Source: a virus. From it: 25,839 bases of DNA. The stretch is from positions 1-25,839 of the IMG/VR virus record IMGVR_UViG_3300042154_000217. One strand, written 5' to 3'. The translations under genes were made by a program, and so were the position numbers. Positions 14,237 to 22,918 of the stretch are shown piece by piece. The stretch's first letter is position 1, and every line of letters starts with the position of its first letter. The notes beneath the pieces were generated by a model. The model had not been told where the DNA came from and made no database searches. It worked only from the letters and a program-made list of their open reading frames with translations.

Positions 14237-17200
14237 TTAGCAGGCTTGAGTTAGTATCCATGCCGTTCCGCTCCATTGGTGTGCGTTAAGCAGATCAGCT
14301 TGGTTCTTATAGAATCCAGCTGGTGCAACCGTAGTTCCAGATGAGTTCAAGTACAGTGTACCACTTACCCCGATAGTTCCATTGGTCCAGTATGAGTAGT
14401 AGTTGGTGTCTGCACAAACAACTGGCTTAGTACCTGCGTCTGTCAAGAACACCTCGGTCAATGGAGCAGCTTCGCCTGTACACAGAGCGCAGCTAGCAGA
14501 TGTAACCAATGTGGTTGGAACGGTAAACGTAGCAGTCTGTGGAAGTAGGTCAGCAGTCTTAGTCCAGCAGTTCCCGTCGCTTGTCTTAAAGATGGTTCCG
14601 TTTGCAATCACACGAACTACCGCATCATAGAGAACTGCACTGTACGTGCTGTTACACAACGTGGCTTGGTAGTATCCACCAGCAGGTGGTACTGGAGGTG
14701 TTGGAGGTGTAGATCCGCAGTTAAATACTGCCAAAACTACTCCATCATTAGAGATTTGGCAACTTTGATTGTTGTTGGTCTTATACCAAAGGCTTCCCCC
14801 AACAAACACATTACCGCCTCTAGACTGCAAGTAAACGGTGTCTCCAACGATTGGATATGTGTAGTATCCGTTATGGTACAGGTAGTCCCATCCAAGAACT
14901 AACAAACCACACGCAGATGCAGACGTAGCCTGTCCGTTAATAAACACTTCAAATGGTGTTGCAGGCGTATCATTCAATATTGAAGATATTATAACTTGTG
15001 TAGATGGTCCGGTACCAAAGCAGTTAGTTGCTGTGAATGTCGCTTGATACTCGCCAATGCCCTCTACAAGTCCATTTATTATTCCAGTCTCCATATCGAA
15101 AGAAAGACCAGGTGGCAATGAAAATCCAGAACACCCGCCATTTGCAATAATAGTTGCATCGTCAGATCCAGATATTATAGACACTGTTCCTGATGAAAAA
15201 CATCTTTCTACTGTTTCGGAAGTAGAAACTACAACATTTTCGTAGTATCCAGTTTCACAGTTGGCTCCATAAAATACAGCTCCATTAGATCCGCCATAAA
15301 GAGTAAAAGAGGTGCACGAAGATACCAAGTTGTAGCTAGTTGGGCTGTTGGTGGCTGGAACTTTTAAGTTTACAGACTGACCAATAATAAACTCCATATC
15401 TGAAGCTGTAACAATTGGAGGAACTGTCTCAGAGCATACGCACGTAGCAATTTCTGTGACAACGCCACTTGATGTTACAAAGATTAAATTAGTTCCTGTT
15501 TTGTGATATGCATTTCCTCCATTGTACACAGTAGCGCCAGCAGCGTCGTTATATATCGTACAGCCAACAAGTACAGATCCACCGTCGGCGTTGTGGTACT
15601 TTGTGGTTGATGGAGTCTGTGAGCAAACGTTCGCAATGGTACCATTGGTAGTGTCAAGAGTAAATGAACTCAAGGCAGCACATGCGGTAGTAGCTGTCCA
15701 GCTATTTGATGATAGTGGAGAGTAAACAGTAAGCACAGTTTCTTCCGTAGACGTTTTAACAAAGCTCAAAGTTCCTGTACTGTTGTTGACTAAGCCATTG
15801 TAAGGAGCCGATAAGTTAATATCTTCCTCTGCAACACCGGCAGCAATCAACGCATTGTAGTTAGCCAAACTATTAAGACCAACATACCCACTGTCTGCAA
15901 CTATATTTCCGCCGATGGTAACAACGAAACGATCAGGAGTAGACTGCGCATCATAAGTAAACGAAGCACGTCCGTTTCCGGCGCCCATGTTTACGATGGT
16001 AGGTGTAGTTGTAGCTTCTCCGCTGTAAGATATAGAAGATCCACATGCCACGGTATTTCTGTAGTCCCAAACCAAGTACAGGTACGACTCGTTAGAGGGA
16101 GCTGTATACACAAACGTTCCGCTGTACTCTGAACCAACAAGCGACATGGTTACCGGTGTTCCAAGAGAGATAACAGTTGCGTAGTCTTCCTCAGTGTACT
16201 CTGTGTTAGACACTAAGTAGTATACCTTGTTTCCGGTTGACGGAATGAATGGATTCAATTCGGCGTTTAAGGTAGATGCGTTGTCCTTGTATGCGTAAAC
16301 AGTAACAGTGTCTCCAGGAGCTGGAATTCCATTTGTTCCAGCCACATCTGAAGTGGTATCGAACAACGCTACATCGACTGGCTTGAATATGGTGTCGTTA
16401 AACTCGTATCCTAGCGTTCCAGATCCTGTGTAGTTGTATTTCTGGCTTCCTACCTTCCCGCTCTCTTTTGGATCGCCCACAACGAATGTAGAGCGACGCT
16501 TGATAACGGTAGCAGTCTGTGTGATCGTAAACGTTCTTACAAGTCCACAAGATGCAGTAATTGTAAGAGTGGCAGTACGAGAAACACCTGTGTTGTTGGC
16601 GGCGATATCTGCCTCTACGTCTTGGTTTCCAGTGCCGCTAGATGGAGCTACAGTCATCCATGCCGGTATGTTTGTGATAACCCATCCAGAATTGGACTGT
16701 ATGTCAAAGATATTCTTGGTTTGGCCCGACTTGTCAACGGTCAAAGAAGAAGGCGTAACGGTCAATTCACAAGGAGACGCAGTGTCGTCGTTAGACGCGA
16801 GCACGTACATCTGATTGTATGGATCAAAAGTTCCGATCTTCTGTCTATTAATACCAGCGATGAACAGGTCCTTGAACCAGTCTCGCATGCCCTGCATAGA
16901 TATTTCTTGGATACTATTTCCAGAAATTGATAATGCAACACCACGGCGGGCGTCAGTAAAGAATAAGTTTTCACCCCACACAGCAAAGCTCTCTGGGTTT
17001 AAGCTTATTCCGTATTCTCCTGGAAATGAAATTTGCTTTCCTAAAACTTCCGGGATGCTAACGATAGATCCTCCACCAACAGAGTCGCTGATCAAGTTCT
17101 TTTCGTATAGAACAACAGACACTTTGTTTTCTTGGAATACTACCAAGTCGGTATCTCTGGCGTAAAGCTTTTGGATACTTCCAAAAAACCGGTCCACGTA

Positions 17201-20134
17201 CTTAAAGTTTGCGGTAGACAAGTTGAACTCATTAAGTCTATTGGTGCCCGTGTCCTCGCGGAAAACGCCACTGTATGTCAATCCATTTGTTACCTGCTCT
17301 TGCTCGTAGTTCTCAATGGTAGACAACACACGTGGGCTGTACTGCATCAACGAGCCATTGAAGTCGTCTCTGATACGATCGCTTTCTACGCCGTTTCTAA
17401 AGCAAAATGCATTATATACATTATCCAATTGAACCACGGCAGACTTCTTAGTAGATCCAGCCCCGGCACGTGTCTGTGTTGTTATGTTTCCTTCGTGAAG
17501 TCCATTACTAACGCCAAATGTTGCTACTTCATGGTAGATGTCAGCGTCACTAGAATTTGGAACCGTCTCAAGAACTACTGGTTCTTCAATCTGTGTAACC
17601 GTAAAATCTACAGTGATTGTGGATGGATCGCACTTGACGCCGTCTGTTGCAGGAGTGTTCCCGTATCCCAAAATATACATTCTAATAGCACCGTCTTTTG
17701 ACTGTGTACTAGAGTTCATACCATCTTTTACGAAATAGTCCTTGGACCTTCTAAAGAAAATGCTTTTGTATCCTTTATTTTGTCCATCCGCAAACATCAC
17801 AAAATTAGAGTACGCATTATCCTCAATAAACCACTCCTCAATGTTAGCATAGTTTGATGAAGATATGAATGTTTGTTTTGGTTGTTTAGAACCACCAACT
17901 ACTTTTGATTCATCTATGCTGAATGTTATCACAGCTCCAGCTTTGATTTCTAAATCTTCATTGTTGTCTATAAACCCTGGAACTATAGCACATGATCCAA
18001 TTGGGTCAGATCCTATTCCAGACGTGTTTGACGCAGCGCCTCCAGTGAAAATAGTTCTGTCTCCAAAATAGTTTAAACCTCCAACAGATCTACAATTTAT
18101 TCTCCAAGAGTCATTAATAACATGACCAGACAGGTTTGAGAATCTAATCGCTACTACATTTGTATTTGTATCGTCTTTTAAGTATTGAATACCTCCGGTA
18201 ATAGCAACGTTTGATTCTATAACCTTAGACGATCCGAACATGGTATATTTATACGTATTCTTACCGTCGATTGTCAATGTGAATCTTATATCTTTTCTAC
18301 CAAAGTTATTTACCCAGTTTTTATTGTTTTCAATACCAAGATCATTTACGCCCCTTCCATAAAAAATGGGAGTCTCGATAGTTGCGAATCTAAATGTAAG
18401 TGGGTTTATGTTATTAAATACACAAGCAAAATTGCCAAATGCTCCAACTTTTTGAGGAACTCCAGTCTTTCCAGAAGCTGTAACCTTATATGTAAACAAG
18501 TTGTCATCGTTAAATGCAACGTTGTTGTTTACCTTAATTTTAAGATATACCCCAGATAGGTTTGGCTTTGATGGGTTATTTAAGAAATCTTTTTCTTTAA
18601 CTTCAACCTCAAGAACTTTATACTGCTCTGCACTATAAGTAATTCCTAAAGGATCCGCCTTTATTACTATATAATCATTGGCCTTTACCTTATCTACGTC
18701 CGACTCGTTTATTAACATATAAACGAAAGGTCCGTCTGTATAGAATATTGTTGGATATATATTGTAGTATGCCCCCTTGTTCTGCTTGATCATTACGCGA
18801 TACTTCGTAGCAAATGCAGGAGCCTCGTTGTTAATTGTAAGCAACAGCTTGTTTCCTGTGTCAGAGTTTTCTGGACCAATGTATACGGAGTTTTCTACAG
18901 ACGCAAGCACTGTGCTCATGCGCCCGTATGCGTCAACATAAGAGATACCAATCTCGTAGTCTCTGTCGCTTCGCATGGTCTTTACTGGCTCTCCAATAAC
19001 ATATTCTGTAGATAATTTGCTTTCTGGAACTACGTCAACACCATAGTTCATGGTGATTGCTCCGCCAGCTATGTCTACAATATTGTAAAACTGCGTGTAG
19101 TTGCCGTATACTAAACGGCTCCCGATAAGCTCTTGAGCCTTCGCCTTCAACGGAACGTTATCGAACAAACGCGTTAGTTGGTTAGCAGGAAGAACGCTGT
19201 AGATTTTGTTGTTTGAGAATGATCTAAATGTAGCTATGTTTCCAGAACGACTCACATAACTTATCTTGTTGTTCCAAATATCTTCTCTAGAAAAGCTATC
19301 AATAACATTTATGTTAAGTCCAGACGAGTCTCTGAATACAAGTTGTATCTCTTTTACAATATCAGACCCAATGTCAAAAGACACATCAGCCGAGTTGTAA
19401 AAGTTAACCATTGACTTGTTAACGCCAGTACCGTAGTCGTACTGGAAGTCTTTTGGGAAGAAAGCAACCTCAGAGAACGGAGCAAGCGAGCTGTACTCGT
19501 TGTTCTGATACTTGTACCGGTAAGAGAAGTACAAGAACTTGTCGGTCATGTTGTTCGTGTCAGTCCCGTCAGTCTTCAACGCGATTGTAGGCGCTGTCAA
19601 CGGTGGCTTTACGATAACATTAATCTCTTCTTCTGTGAAGTTGTTGTATGGGTAGTATGTTTTGGTATCGATTCTGCGAGGAGGATTGAGTCCGTCCGTC
19701 CAGAACAACAAGTCACTGATATAGTTTACACCGGTGATCAAGTACTGAGTATTGAAGTTGAGAACATTCGCGGCACCGGCCCTTGTGTCCATAGCCAACA
19801 CGGTAGTTAATCCAGTCAACTCGTTGTATGATGCAACGATGTTTCCCCCTACAGCTTTTACAAACCAAAATATCAAAAACTCAGAAGGGACCGCAATGGA
19901 TCCGATAGCCTTTGCTCCGGTCAATGAAAATGCAGAACCAGAAAACGCAGTAGCAGCAGCAGCTAGTCCGCTTACTTTGGTATTTCCAAGCTCATTCGAC
20001 AGAGCACCAACGTCTGACCCCTCGGACGTGCCGATGGTAACGTTCATTGCATCTCTGTACTGTCCATCTGGGACCAGGCGCTCGTCCAGGTCCTTGTTCA
20101 TTATACCAGCTACTAGGCTTCTCTTTAACTCCAT
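14237..20134 (-). CDS. Giant tail stabilization/muzzle protein with BACON domain and C-terminal receptor-type modules
   Basis: This 1,965-residue protein opens with MNKDLDERLVPDGQYRDA and EGSDVGALSNELGN, the hallmark start of the tail stabilization ('muzzle') proteins of crAss-like phages, which close the portal channel. Residues up to about 1,110 form the muzzle body. A BACON domain follows at about 1120-1209 (SGWVITNIPAWMTVAPSSG, SRTATLTIT), a carbohydrate-binding type also known from crAssphage. Residues about 1650-1712 hold an Ig-like He_PIG unit (LPPGLSFDMETGIINGLVEG). Three related modules of about 80 residues end in cysteine: 1489-1570, 1727-1805 and 1890-1965. These exposed C-terminal parts probably bind host surface glycans. 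Start and previous stop overlap as TAATG. DNA from about 17.8 to 18.7 kb is visibly AT-richer than its flanks. Confidence 0.8.
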   Translation of the reverse strand: MELKRSLVAGIMNKDLDERLVPDGQYRDAMNVTIGTSEGSDVGALSNELGNTKVSGLAAAATAFSGSAFSLTGAKAIGSIAVPSEFLIFWFVKAVGGNIVASYNELTGLTTVLAMDTRAGAANVLNFNTQYLITGVNYISDLLFWTDGLNPPRRIDTKTYYPYNNFTEEEINVIVKPPLTAPTIALKTDGTDTNNMTDKFLYFSYRYKYQNNEYSSLAPFSEVAFFPKDFQYDYGTGVNKSMVNFYNSADVSFDIGSDIVKEIQLVFRDSSGLNINVIDSFSREDIWNNKISYVSRSGNIATFRSFSNNKIYSVLPANQLTRLFDNVPLKAKAQELIGSRLVYGNYTQFYNIVDIAGGAITMNYGVDVVPESKLSTEYVIGEPVKTMRSDRDYEIGISYVDAYGRMSTVLASVENSVYIGPENSDTGNKLLLTINNEAPAFATKYRVMIKQNKGAYYNIYPTIFYTDGPFVYMLINESDVDKVKANDYIVIKADPLGITYSAEQYKVLEVEVKEKDFLNNPSKPNLSGVYLKIKVNNNVAFNDDNLFTYKVTASGKTGVPQKVGAFGNFACVFNNINPLTFRFATIETPIFYGRGVNDLGIENNKNWVNNFGRKDIRFTLTIDGKNTYKYTMFGSSKVIESNVAITGGIQYLKDDTNTNVVAIRFSNLSGHVINDSWRINCRSVGGLNYFGDRTIFTGGAASNTSGIGSDPIGSCAIVPGFIDNNEDLEIKAGAVITFSIDESKVVGGSKQPKQTFISSSNYANIEEWFIEDNAYSNFVMFADGQNKGYKSIFFRRSKDYFVKDGMNSSTQSKDGAIRMYILGYGNTPATDGVKCDPSTITVDFTVTQIEEPVVLETVPNSSDADIYHEVATFGVSNGLHEGNITTQTRAGAGSTKKSAVVQLDNVYNAFCFRNGVESDRIRDDFNGSLMQYSPRVLSTIENYEQEQVTNGLTYSGVFREDTGTNRLNEFNLSTANFKYVDRFFGSIQKLYARDTDLVVFQENKVSVVLYEKNLISDSVGGGSIVSIPEVLGKQISFPGEYGISLNPESFAVWGENLFFTDARRGVALSISGNSIQEISMQGMRDWFKDLFIAGINRQKIGTFDPYNQMYVLASNDDTASPCELTVTPSSLTVDKSGQTKNIFDIQSNSGWVITNIPAWMTVAPSSGTGNQDVEADIAANNTGVSRTATLTITASCGLVRTFTITQTATVIKRRSTFVVGDPKESGKVGSQKYNYTGSGTLGYEFNDTIFKPVDVALFDTTSDVAGTNGIPAPGDTVTVYAYKDNASTLNAELNPFIPSTGNKVYYLVSNTEYTEEDYATVISLGTPVTMSLVGSEYSGTFVYTAPSNESYLYLVWDYRNTVACGSSISYSGEATTTPTIVNMGAGNGRASFTYDAQSTPDRFVVTIGGNIVADSGYVGLNSLANYNALIAAGVAEEDINLSAPYNGLVNNSTGTLSFVKTSTEETVLTVYSPLSSNSWTATTACAALSSFTLDTTNGTIANVCSQTPSTTKYHNADGGSVLVGCTIYNDAAGATVYNGGNAYHKTGTNLIFVTSSGVVTEIATCVCSETVPPIVTASDMEFIIGQSVNLKVPATNSPTSYNLVSSCTSFTLYGGSNGAVFYGANCETGYYENVVVSTSETVERCFSSGTVSIISGSDDATIIANGGCSGFSLPPGLSFDMETGIINGLVEGIGEYQATFTATNCFGTGPSTQVIISSILNDTPATPFEVFINGQATSASACGLLVLGWDYLYHNGYYTYPIVGDTVYLQSRGGNVFVGGSLWYKTNNNQSCQISNDGVVLAVFNCGSTPPTPPVPPAGGYYQATLCNSTYSAVLYDAVVRVIANGTIFKTSDGNCWTKTADLLPQTATFTVPTTLVTSASCALCTGEAAPLTEVFLTDAGTKPVVCADTNYYSYWTNGTIGVSGTLYLNSSGTTVAPAGFYKNQADLLNAHQWSGTAWILTQAC

Positions 20135-21033
20135 TACTTGATCCAGTTATCTTGGTTTCTCAATACCATTAAAATGCGTCCAGCACTGATGTTGGACAAT
20201 CGAATTTTAGCGTTTCTAAGCATAGCTGACTTCTCTTCTCTCGCACGTCTTACAACGTACTCTTGAACGCCAACCCTGTTGTTCAACACTGCCCACTTGA
20301 TGTAAGAGTATATGAACTCCTCTGCGAGTTTGTTGACCTTCACGGCATTGTCATCGCCATTCTCAAGACCATCAGAAATGTACTCAATAACGACCAATTT
20401 ATTGCTCATGCCAGAGCTGAAGTTGATAACTCCGGCAGACTTGTCAATTCTGAATGTTGGGTTGATGTTCGCAGCTTCTGCGTTTAGACCAAACCATCCG
20501 CCAAGGCTGTAGTTGAAGTACCAGTAACCATCCACGTTCCATCCCCAGCGCCCATTGGCCCAGCCCTCTCCGTAGAAGATGTCGTATGGGTATCCTTGGA
20601 TGCGCTTGATGTCAAGCTCGGACGTTCCTGTAATTACATTCCCGTCTTGATCGTACAACACGTTGTCGTTAGAGTCCTTCAAGTATGCCTGAGCATAGTT
20701 CACAGTTGCGTTCTCGTGCAACGTGTACAAAACGCCCTCGACCTCCATAGAGATCCTAGCGTAGTTCACGTAGTCTGGAGGCAACACCAATGTCAAGTCT
20801 GCACCAACGTTCAGCTCTAGAACTTTTACGTTCCTAGCCGCGTCGTAGTTCAACTCTTGTATTGCACGCTTCGCATGAAAAAGTGCATTGTATCTGTTCA
20901 GCGTTCCGATCAGCTTGTCGTCGCCAACGTACATCAACATGAAGTTGTTGACGATGTCGGCCAAAGACACGTACTGATAGTCTCCGCTGTTGTTTGGGTC
21001 AGAGTAGTATGCTTGGTTAGTTATGTATGCCAT
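20134..21033 (-). CDS. Head-tail ring/connector protein
   Basis: This 299-residue protein has an N-terminal segment SLADIVNNFMLMYVGDDK, then FHAKRAIQELNYDA, then LVLPPDYVNYARISM, matching by eye a conserved ring/connector protein that follows the capsid genes in crAss-like phages and is compared with P22 gp4. It would form a ring below the portal and dock the tail. A middle beta region is rich in Trp and Tyr (GWANGRWGWNVDGYWYFNYS), possibly a phage-specific surface loop. The C-terminus is a basic helical arm (REEKSAMLRNAKIRL). It is translationally coupled to both neighbours by one-base TAATG overlaps, which suggests matched amounts of both ring proteins and the muzzle. Confidence 0.7.
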   Translation of the reverse strand: MAYITNQAYYSDPNNSGDYQYVSLADIVNNFMLMYVGDDKLIGTLNRYNALFHAKRAIQELNYDAARNVKVLELNVGADLTLVLPPDYVNYARISMEVEGVLYTLHENATVNYAQAYLKDSNDNVLYDQDGNVITGTSELDIKRIQGYPYDIFYGEGWANGRWGWNVDGYWYFNYSLGGWFGLNAEAANINPTFRIDKSAGVINFSSGMSNKLVVIEYISDGLENGDDNAVKVNKLAEEFIYSYIKWAVLNNRVGVQEYVVRRAREEKSAMLRNAKIRLSNISAGRILMVLRNQDNWIK

Positions 21034-21725
21034 TAGCTTTGCTTAGTTTGTTCTGCGTTGTCTGATCCTGTGGCGAACTGCACTACTTCGGCTTCTCGAA
21101 TATTCACACCTGCGTATGACAAGATCTTGAAAACTAAGTCGTTTTGTTCGCTTTGCGGAAGCTCAAAGTCTTGATAGTCAACAGCTGACTGGTTGAATAT
21201 AGGCGAGCCTGCCACGACAGTATATGTCCACTTAGGATCAAGAGGGTAGCGAACATACATCGCGCTGACGCTACTTGTGATCGATGCCGGGTAAACCTTA
21301 ATATCATCTCCTTTTTGGTAATATGCTGGATAGGCTGTGGTTGGTGCAGTAATGTTTGAACTCAGCAAGTTCATCACCTTGTTCTGGGCCACATATTCAA
21401 TTTCTTTAGTGCCGAATAGTACAACATTAACGTAGTACCAGTCAGCAGGAAGGGCAAACGATTGAGAAGGAGCATCGTATACCAGAGTAGATGACGTAGA
21501 GAATTCATCAATTGTTTCTGCAATATTTTTTTGAATGTTGGCGTAGCCATCATTTGCCAGTCTGGCGTTTCTTTTATTTACCCAGTTGGTATAGTCGTAA
21601 AAGTACTGCTCAAAGATTTCAAGCTGTGCTTGCTTGGCAAATAAGTTGAACTCCTCCGGCGTAATATAACCGTTGTTATCCTTATTGAGGATAGCCATAA
21701 CGGTATTTCTTACGGTGTTTATCAT
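21033..21725 (-). CDS. Head-tail adaptor/ring protein with an EF-hand-like loop
   Basis: This is a 230-residue protein from the ATG at 21723-21725. A GTG ten codons upstream is open but lies in the loop of the terminator at 21743-21773 and before the promoter at 21733-21740, so it cannot be the start. GAGG precedes the chosen ATG. An N-terminal helical part (EEFNLFAKQAQLEIFEQYF) is followed by beta-rich sequence (FALPADWYYVNVVLFG, DIKVYPASI), as in ring/adaptor proteins encoded just after the capsid cluster of crAss-like phages. Residues 14-25 (NKDNNGYITPEE) fit the spacing of a calcium-binding EF-hand loop. It leads a three-gene unit with the second ring protein and the muzzle protein. Confidence 0.7.
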   Translation of the reverse strand: MINTVRNTVMAILNKDNNGYITPEEFNLFAKQAQLEIFEQYFYDYTNWVNKRNARLANDGYANIQKNIAETIDEFSTSSTLVYDAPSQSFALPADWYYVNVVLFGTKEIEYVAQNKVMNLLSSNITAPTTAYPAYYQKGDDIKVYPASITSSVSAMYVRYPLDPKWTYTVVAGSPIFNQSAVDYQDFELPQSEQNDLVFKILSYAGVNIREAEVVQFATGSDNAEQTKQS

Positions 21726-21732
21726 GTCCTCA

Positions 21733-21740
21733 CAAAGATA
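21733..21740 (-). promoter_or_regulatory. Late promoter element (TATCTTTG)
   Basis: Reads TATCTTTG on the minus strand directly after the T-tract of the preceding terminator. Seven bases separate it from the ATG at 21725, including GAGG. It starts the ring-ring-muzzle unit. Confidence 0.65.
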
Positions 21741-21742
21741 AC

Positions 21743-21773
21743 AAAAAAAGGCCACCCCTTGCGAGATGGCCTT
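21743..21773 (-). terminator. Strong terminator after the 93-residue gene
   Basis: On the minus strand AAGGCCA (21773-21767) pairs with TGGCCTT (21754-21748) around a 12-base loop, and the T-run continues to give seven Ts (21749-21743). It lies 20 bases past the stop codon of the 93-residue gene and runs straight into the next promoter. Confidence 0.8.
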
Positions 21774-21793
21774 ATTTCAAATAGTTTTAATGG

Positions 21794-22075
21794 TTACGCT
21801 ACAGCAATTCCACTAACTGCGTATGGAAGGTTTGATACAGTGTACGCAACATTAGTCCAAGAAGTCTGCAAAGCAGCAACTACGGCGTTTTGAATTGCGT
21901 CACGCTCTGTTTCGTCTCCAGCGCCAGCAGTGGCATGTGTAAGTGTAACCACTTTGCCGCCACCATAAGTGACAGTAACGGTGGTTGTAGAGGCTTGTTC
22001 AATCAAAATGATTCCTGTAGCCTGGACTAGCTGATTTTGTTCGCTAGTAACTGGGATGCTTAAAAATTTCTCCAT
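21794..22075 (-). CDS. Small beta-rich protein, possible capsid decoration or auxiliary protein
   Basis: This 93-residue protein has no cysteine and no charge clusters. It begins FLSIPVTSEQNQLV, followed by strands TTTVTVTYGGGKVVTLTHA, a helix with ERDAIQNAVVAALQTSW, and a final strand pair. I do not recognise a family. It stands alone between its own promoter (22080-22087) and a strong terminator (21743-21773), a set-up suited to independent, high-level expression, and it sits among capsid genes. A decoration or other abundant structural protein is therefore a reasonable guess, with no motif to prove it. Promoter and ATG are four bases apart, implying a leaderless message. Confidence 0.65.
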   Translation of the reverse strand: MEKFLSIPVTSEQNQLVQATGIILIEQASTTTVTVTYGGGKVVTLTHATAGAGDETERDAIQNAVVAALQTSWTNVAYTVSNLPYAVSGIAVA

Positions 22076-22079
22076 ACAA

Positions 22080-22087
22080 CAAATATA
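22080..22087 (-). promoter_or_regulatory. Late promoter element (TATATTTG)
   Basis: Reads TATATTTG on the minus strand, preceded by TTATTCG, the same bases that precede the scaffold promoter. It lies in the 19-base gap after the 246-residue gene, four bases before the ATG at 22075. Confidence 0.6.
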
Positions 22088-22094
22088 CGAATAA

Positions 22095-22835
22095 TTACGA
22101 TAATTTATTCTTCACAACTTCAGCAACTGGCAATCCCTCTTCGCTTTCAAAGTATACGGTCAACGCAGACACTGCGTCATCTCCTGGCTGTAAGTTCATT
22201 AACTTTCGCTTATTTCCAGGAATGTTAAACCAGATCTCTCTGTTGTTGTTACGCAATGTAAACATTCCCGCGTCCAAAGCTCTTGACGCCATGGCTGTGT
22301 CTTGCAAGTCTGGATCTGCTACCATCTCTAAGAACTCTTTTGGATACTGTCTAGCGTACAATAAGATGTCTCTCTTGATTTCTGGTGTGGTCATCGTTTC
22401 AATAACGCCACCATACAATAATTGAGCGATAGACAACATGGTTTCTAACTCCAAGTTTCTGGCGGCAATCTGTGCGTCCAACTCAATATTGAGTTCTTCG
22501 ATGTCCTTAGCAGCCTCTTTCTCTGTGTTAAGCTCTCTAAATACGTCTCCATTCAATGGGTGTAAGTCCATGAATTTACTAAGCATTGGATTGTTTGATG
22601 ATACAATTAATACACCATCTTCAAAGATGATTGGTTCCAAAATCGCCTTGTCGTCCTGTTCATCCTCGAACACTGACTTTTGATTTCTAGAGTAACGAAG
22701 TGCTCGGTTTGCGGTTCCGTCAAAGTGCAACAAAGAAAAACGCTTGGTGTTTCTCGAAGGCAATGTGTAGCTCAATGGAGCTTTGTCTTTTGTAAGGATG
22801 AATACTCGATCCTTTAGCTGATTTGATTGTTTCAT
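22095..22835 (-). CDS. Conserved structural-cluster protein of unknown function
   Basis: This is a 246-residue protein from the ATG at 22833-22835. The frame is open 43 codons further up, but that extension overlaps the capsid gene, the terminator and the promoter, so it is not used. The N-terminal third is beta-rich and basic (DRVFILTKDKAPLSYTL, KRFSLLHFDG); a helical middle contains AAKDIEELNIELDAQIAARN and a pattern TPEIKRDILLYARQYPKEFL; a final domain contains REIWFNIPGNKRKLMNL. Proteins of this pattern occur directly after the capsid gene in related Bacteroidota phages, but I cannot assign a function. A capsid auxiliary or vertex protein would fit the position. It has its own promoter, with a leader similar to that of the scaffold gene. 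Confidence 0.65.
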   Translation of the reverse strand: MKQSNQLKDRVFILTKDKAPLSYTLPSRNTKRFSLLHFDGTANRALRYSRNQKSVFEDEQDDKAILEPIIFEDGVLIVSSNNPMLSKFMDLHPLNGDVFRELNTEKEAAKDIEELNIELDAQIAARNLELETMLSIAQLLYGGVIETMTTPEIKRDILLYARQYPKEFLEMVADPDLQDTAMASRALDAGMFTLRNNNREIWFNIPGNKRKLMNLQPGDDAVSALTVYFESEEGLPVAEVVKNKLS

Positions 22836-22856
22836 AATTTGATTTGATTTACGGTA

Positions 22857-22864
22857 CAAATATA
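22857..22864 (-). promoter_or_regulatory. Late promoter element (TATATTTG)
   Basis: Reads TATATTTG on the minus strand, starting within the T-tract of the capsid-gene terminator. It is 21 bases before the ATG at 22835. The leader contains CGTAAATCAAATC, nearly the same as the leader of the scaffold promoter at 25486-25493. Confidence 0.65.
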
Positions 22865-22897
22865 AACAAAAAGGGTGAGTACATTGTACCCACCCTT
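22862..22897 (-). terminator. Strong terminator after the major capsid gene
   Basis: On the minus strand AAGGGTGGGTAC (22897-22886) pairs with GTACTCACCCTT (22882-22871), 12 pairs with one G-U, around a three-base loop. TTTGTTTAT follows. It begins 21 bases past the capsid stop codon and ends the scaffold-capsid transcript. Confidence 0.85.
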
Positions 22898-22918
22898 CTG
22901 TGATAATCTTGGTTAAGA

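Noticed and set aside
21726-21755. GTG start ten codons upstream for the ring protein
   Set aside because: It lies in the terminator hairpin and upstream of the promoter element; the ATG at 21725 has GAGG before it.
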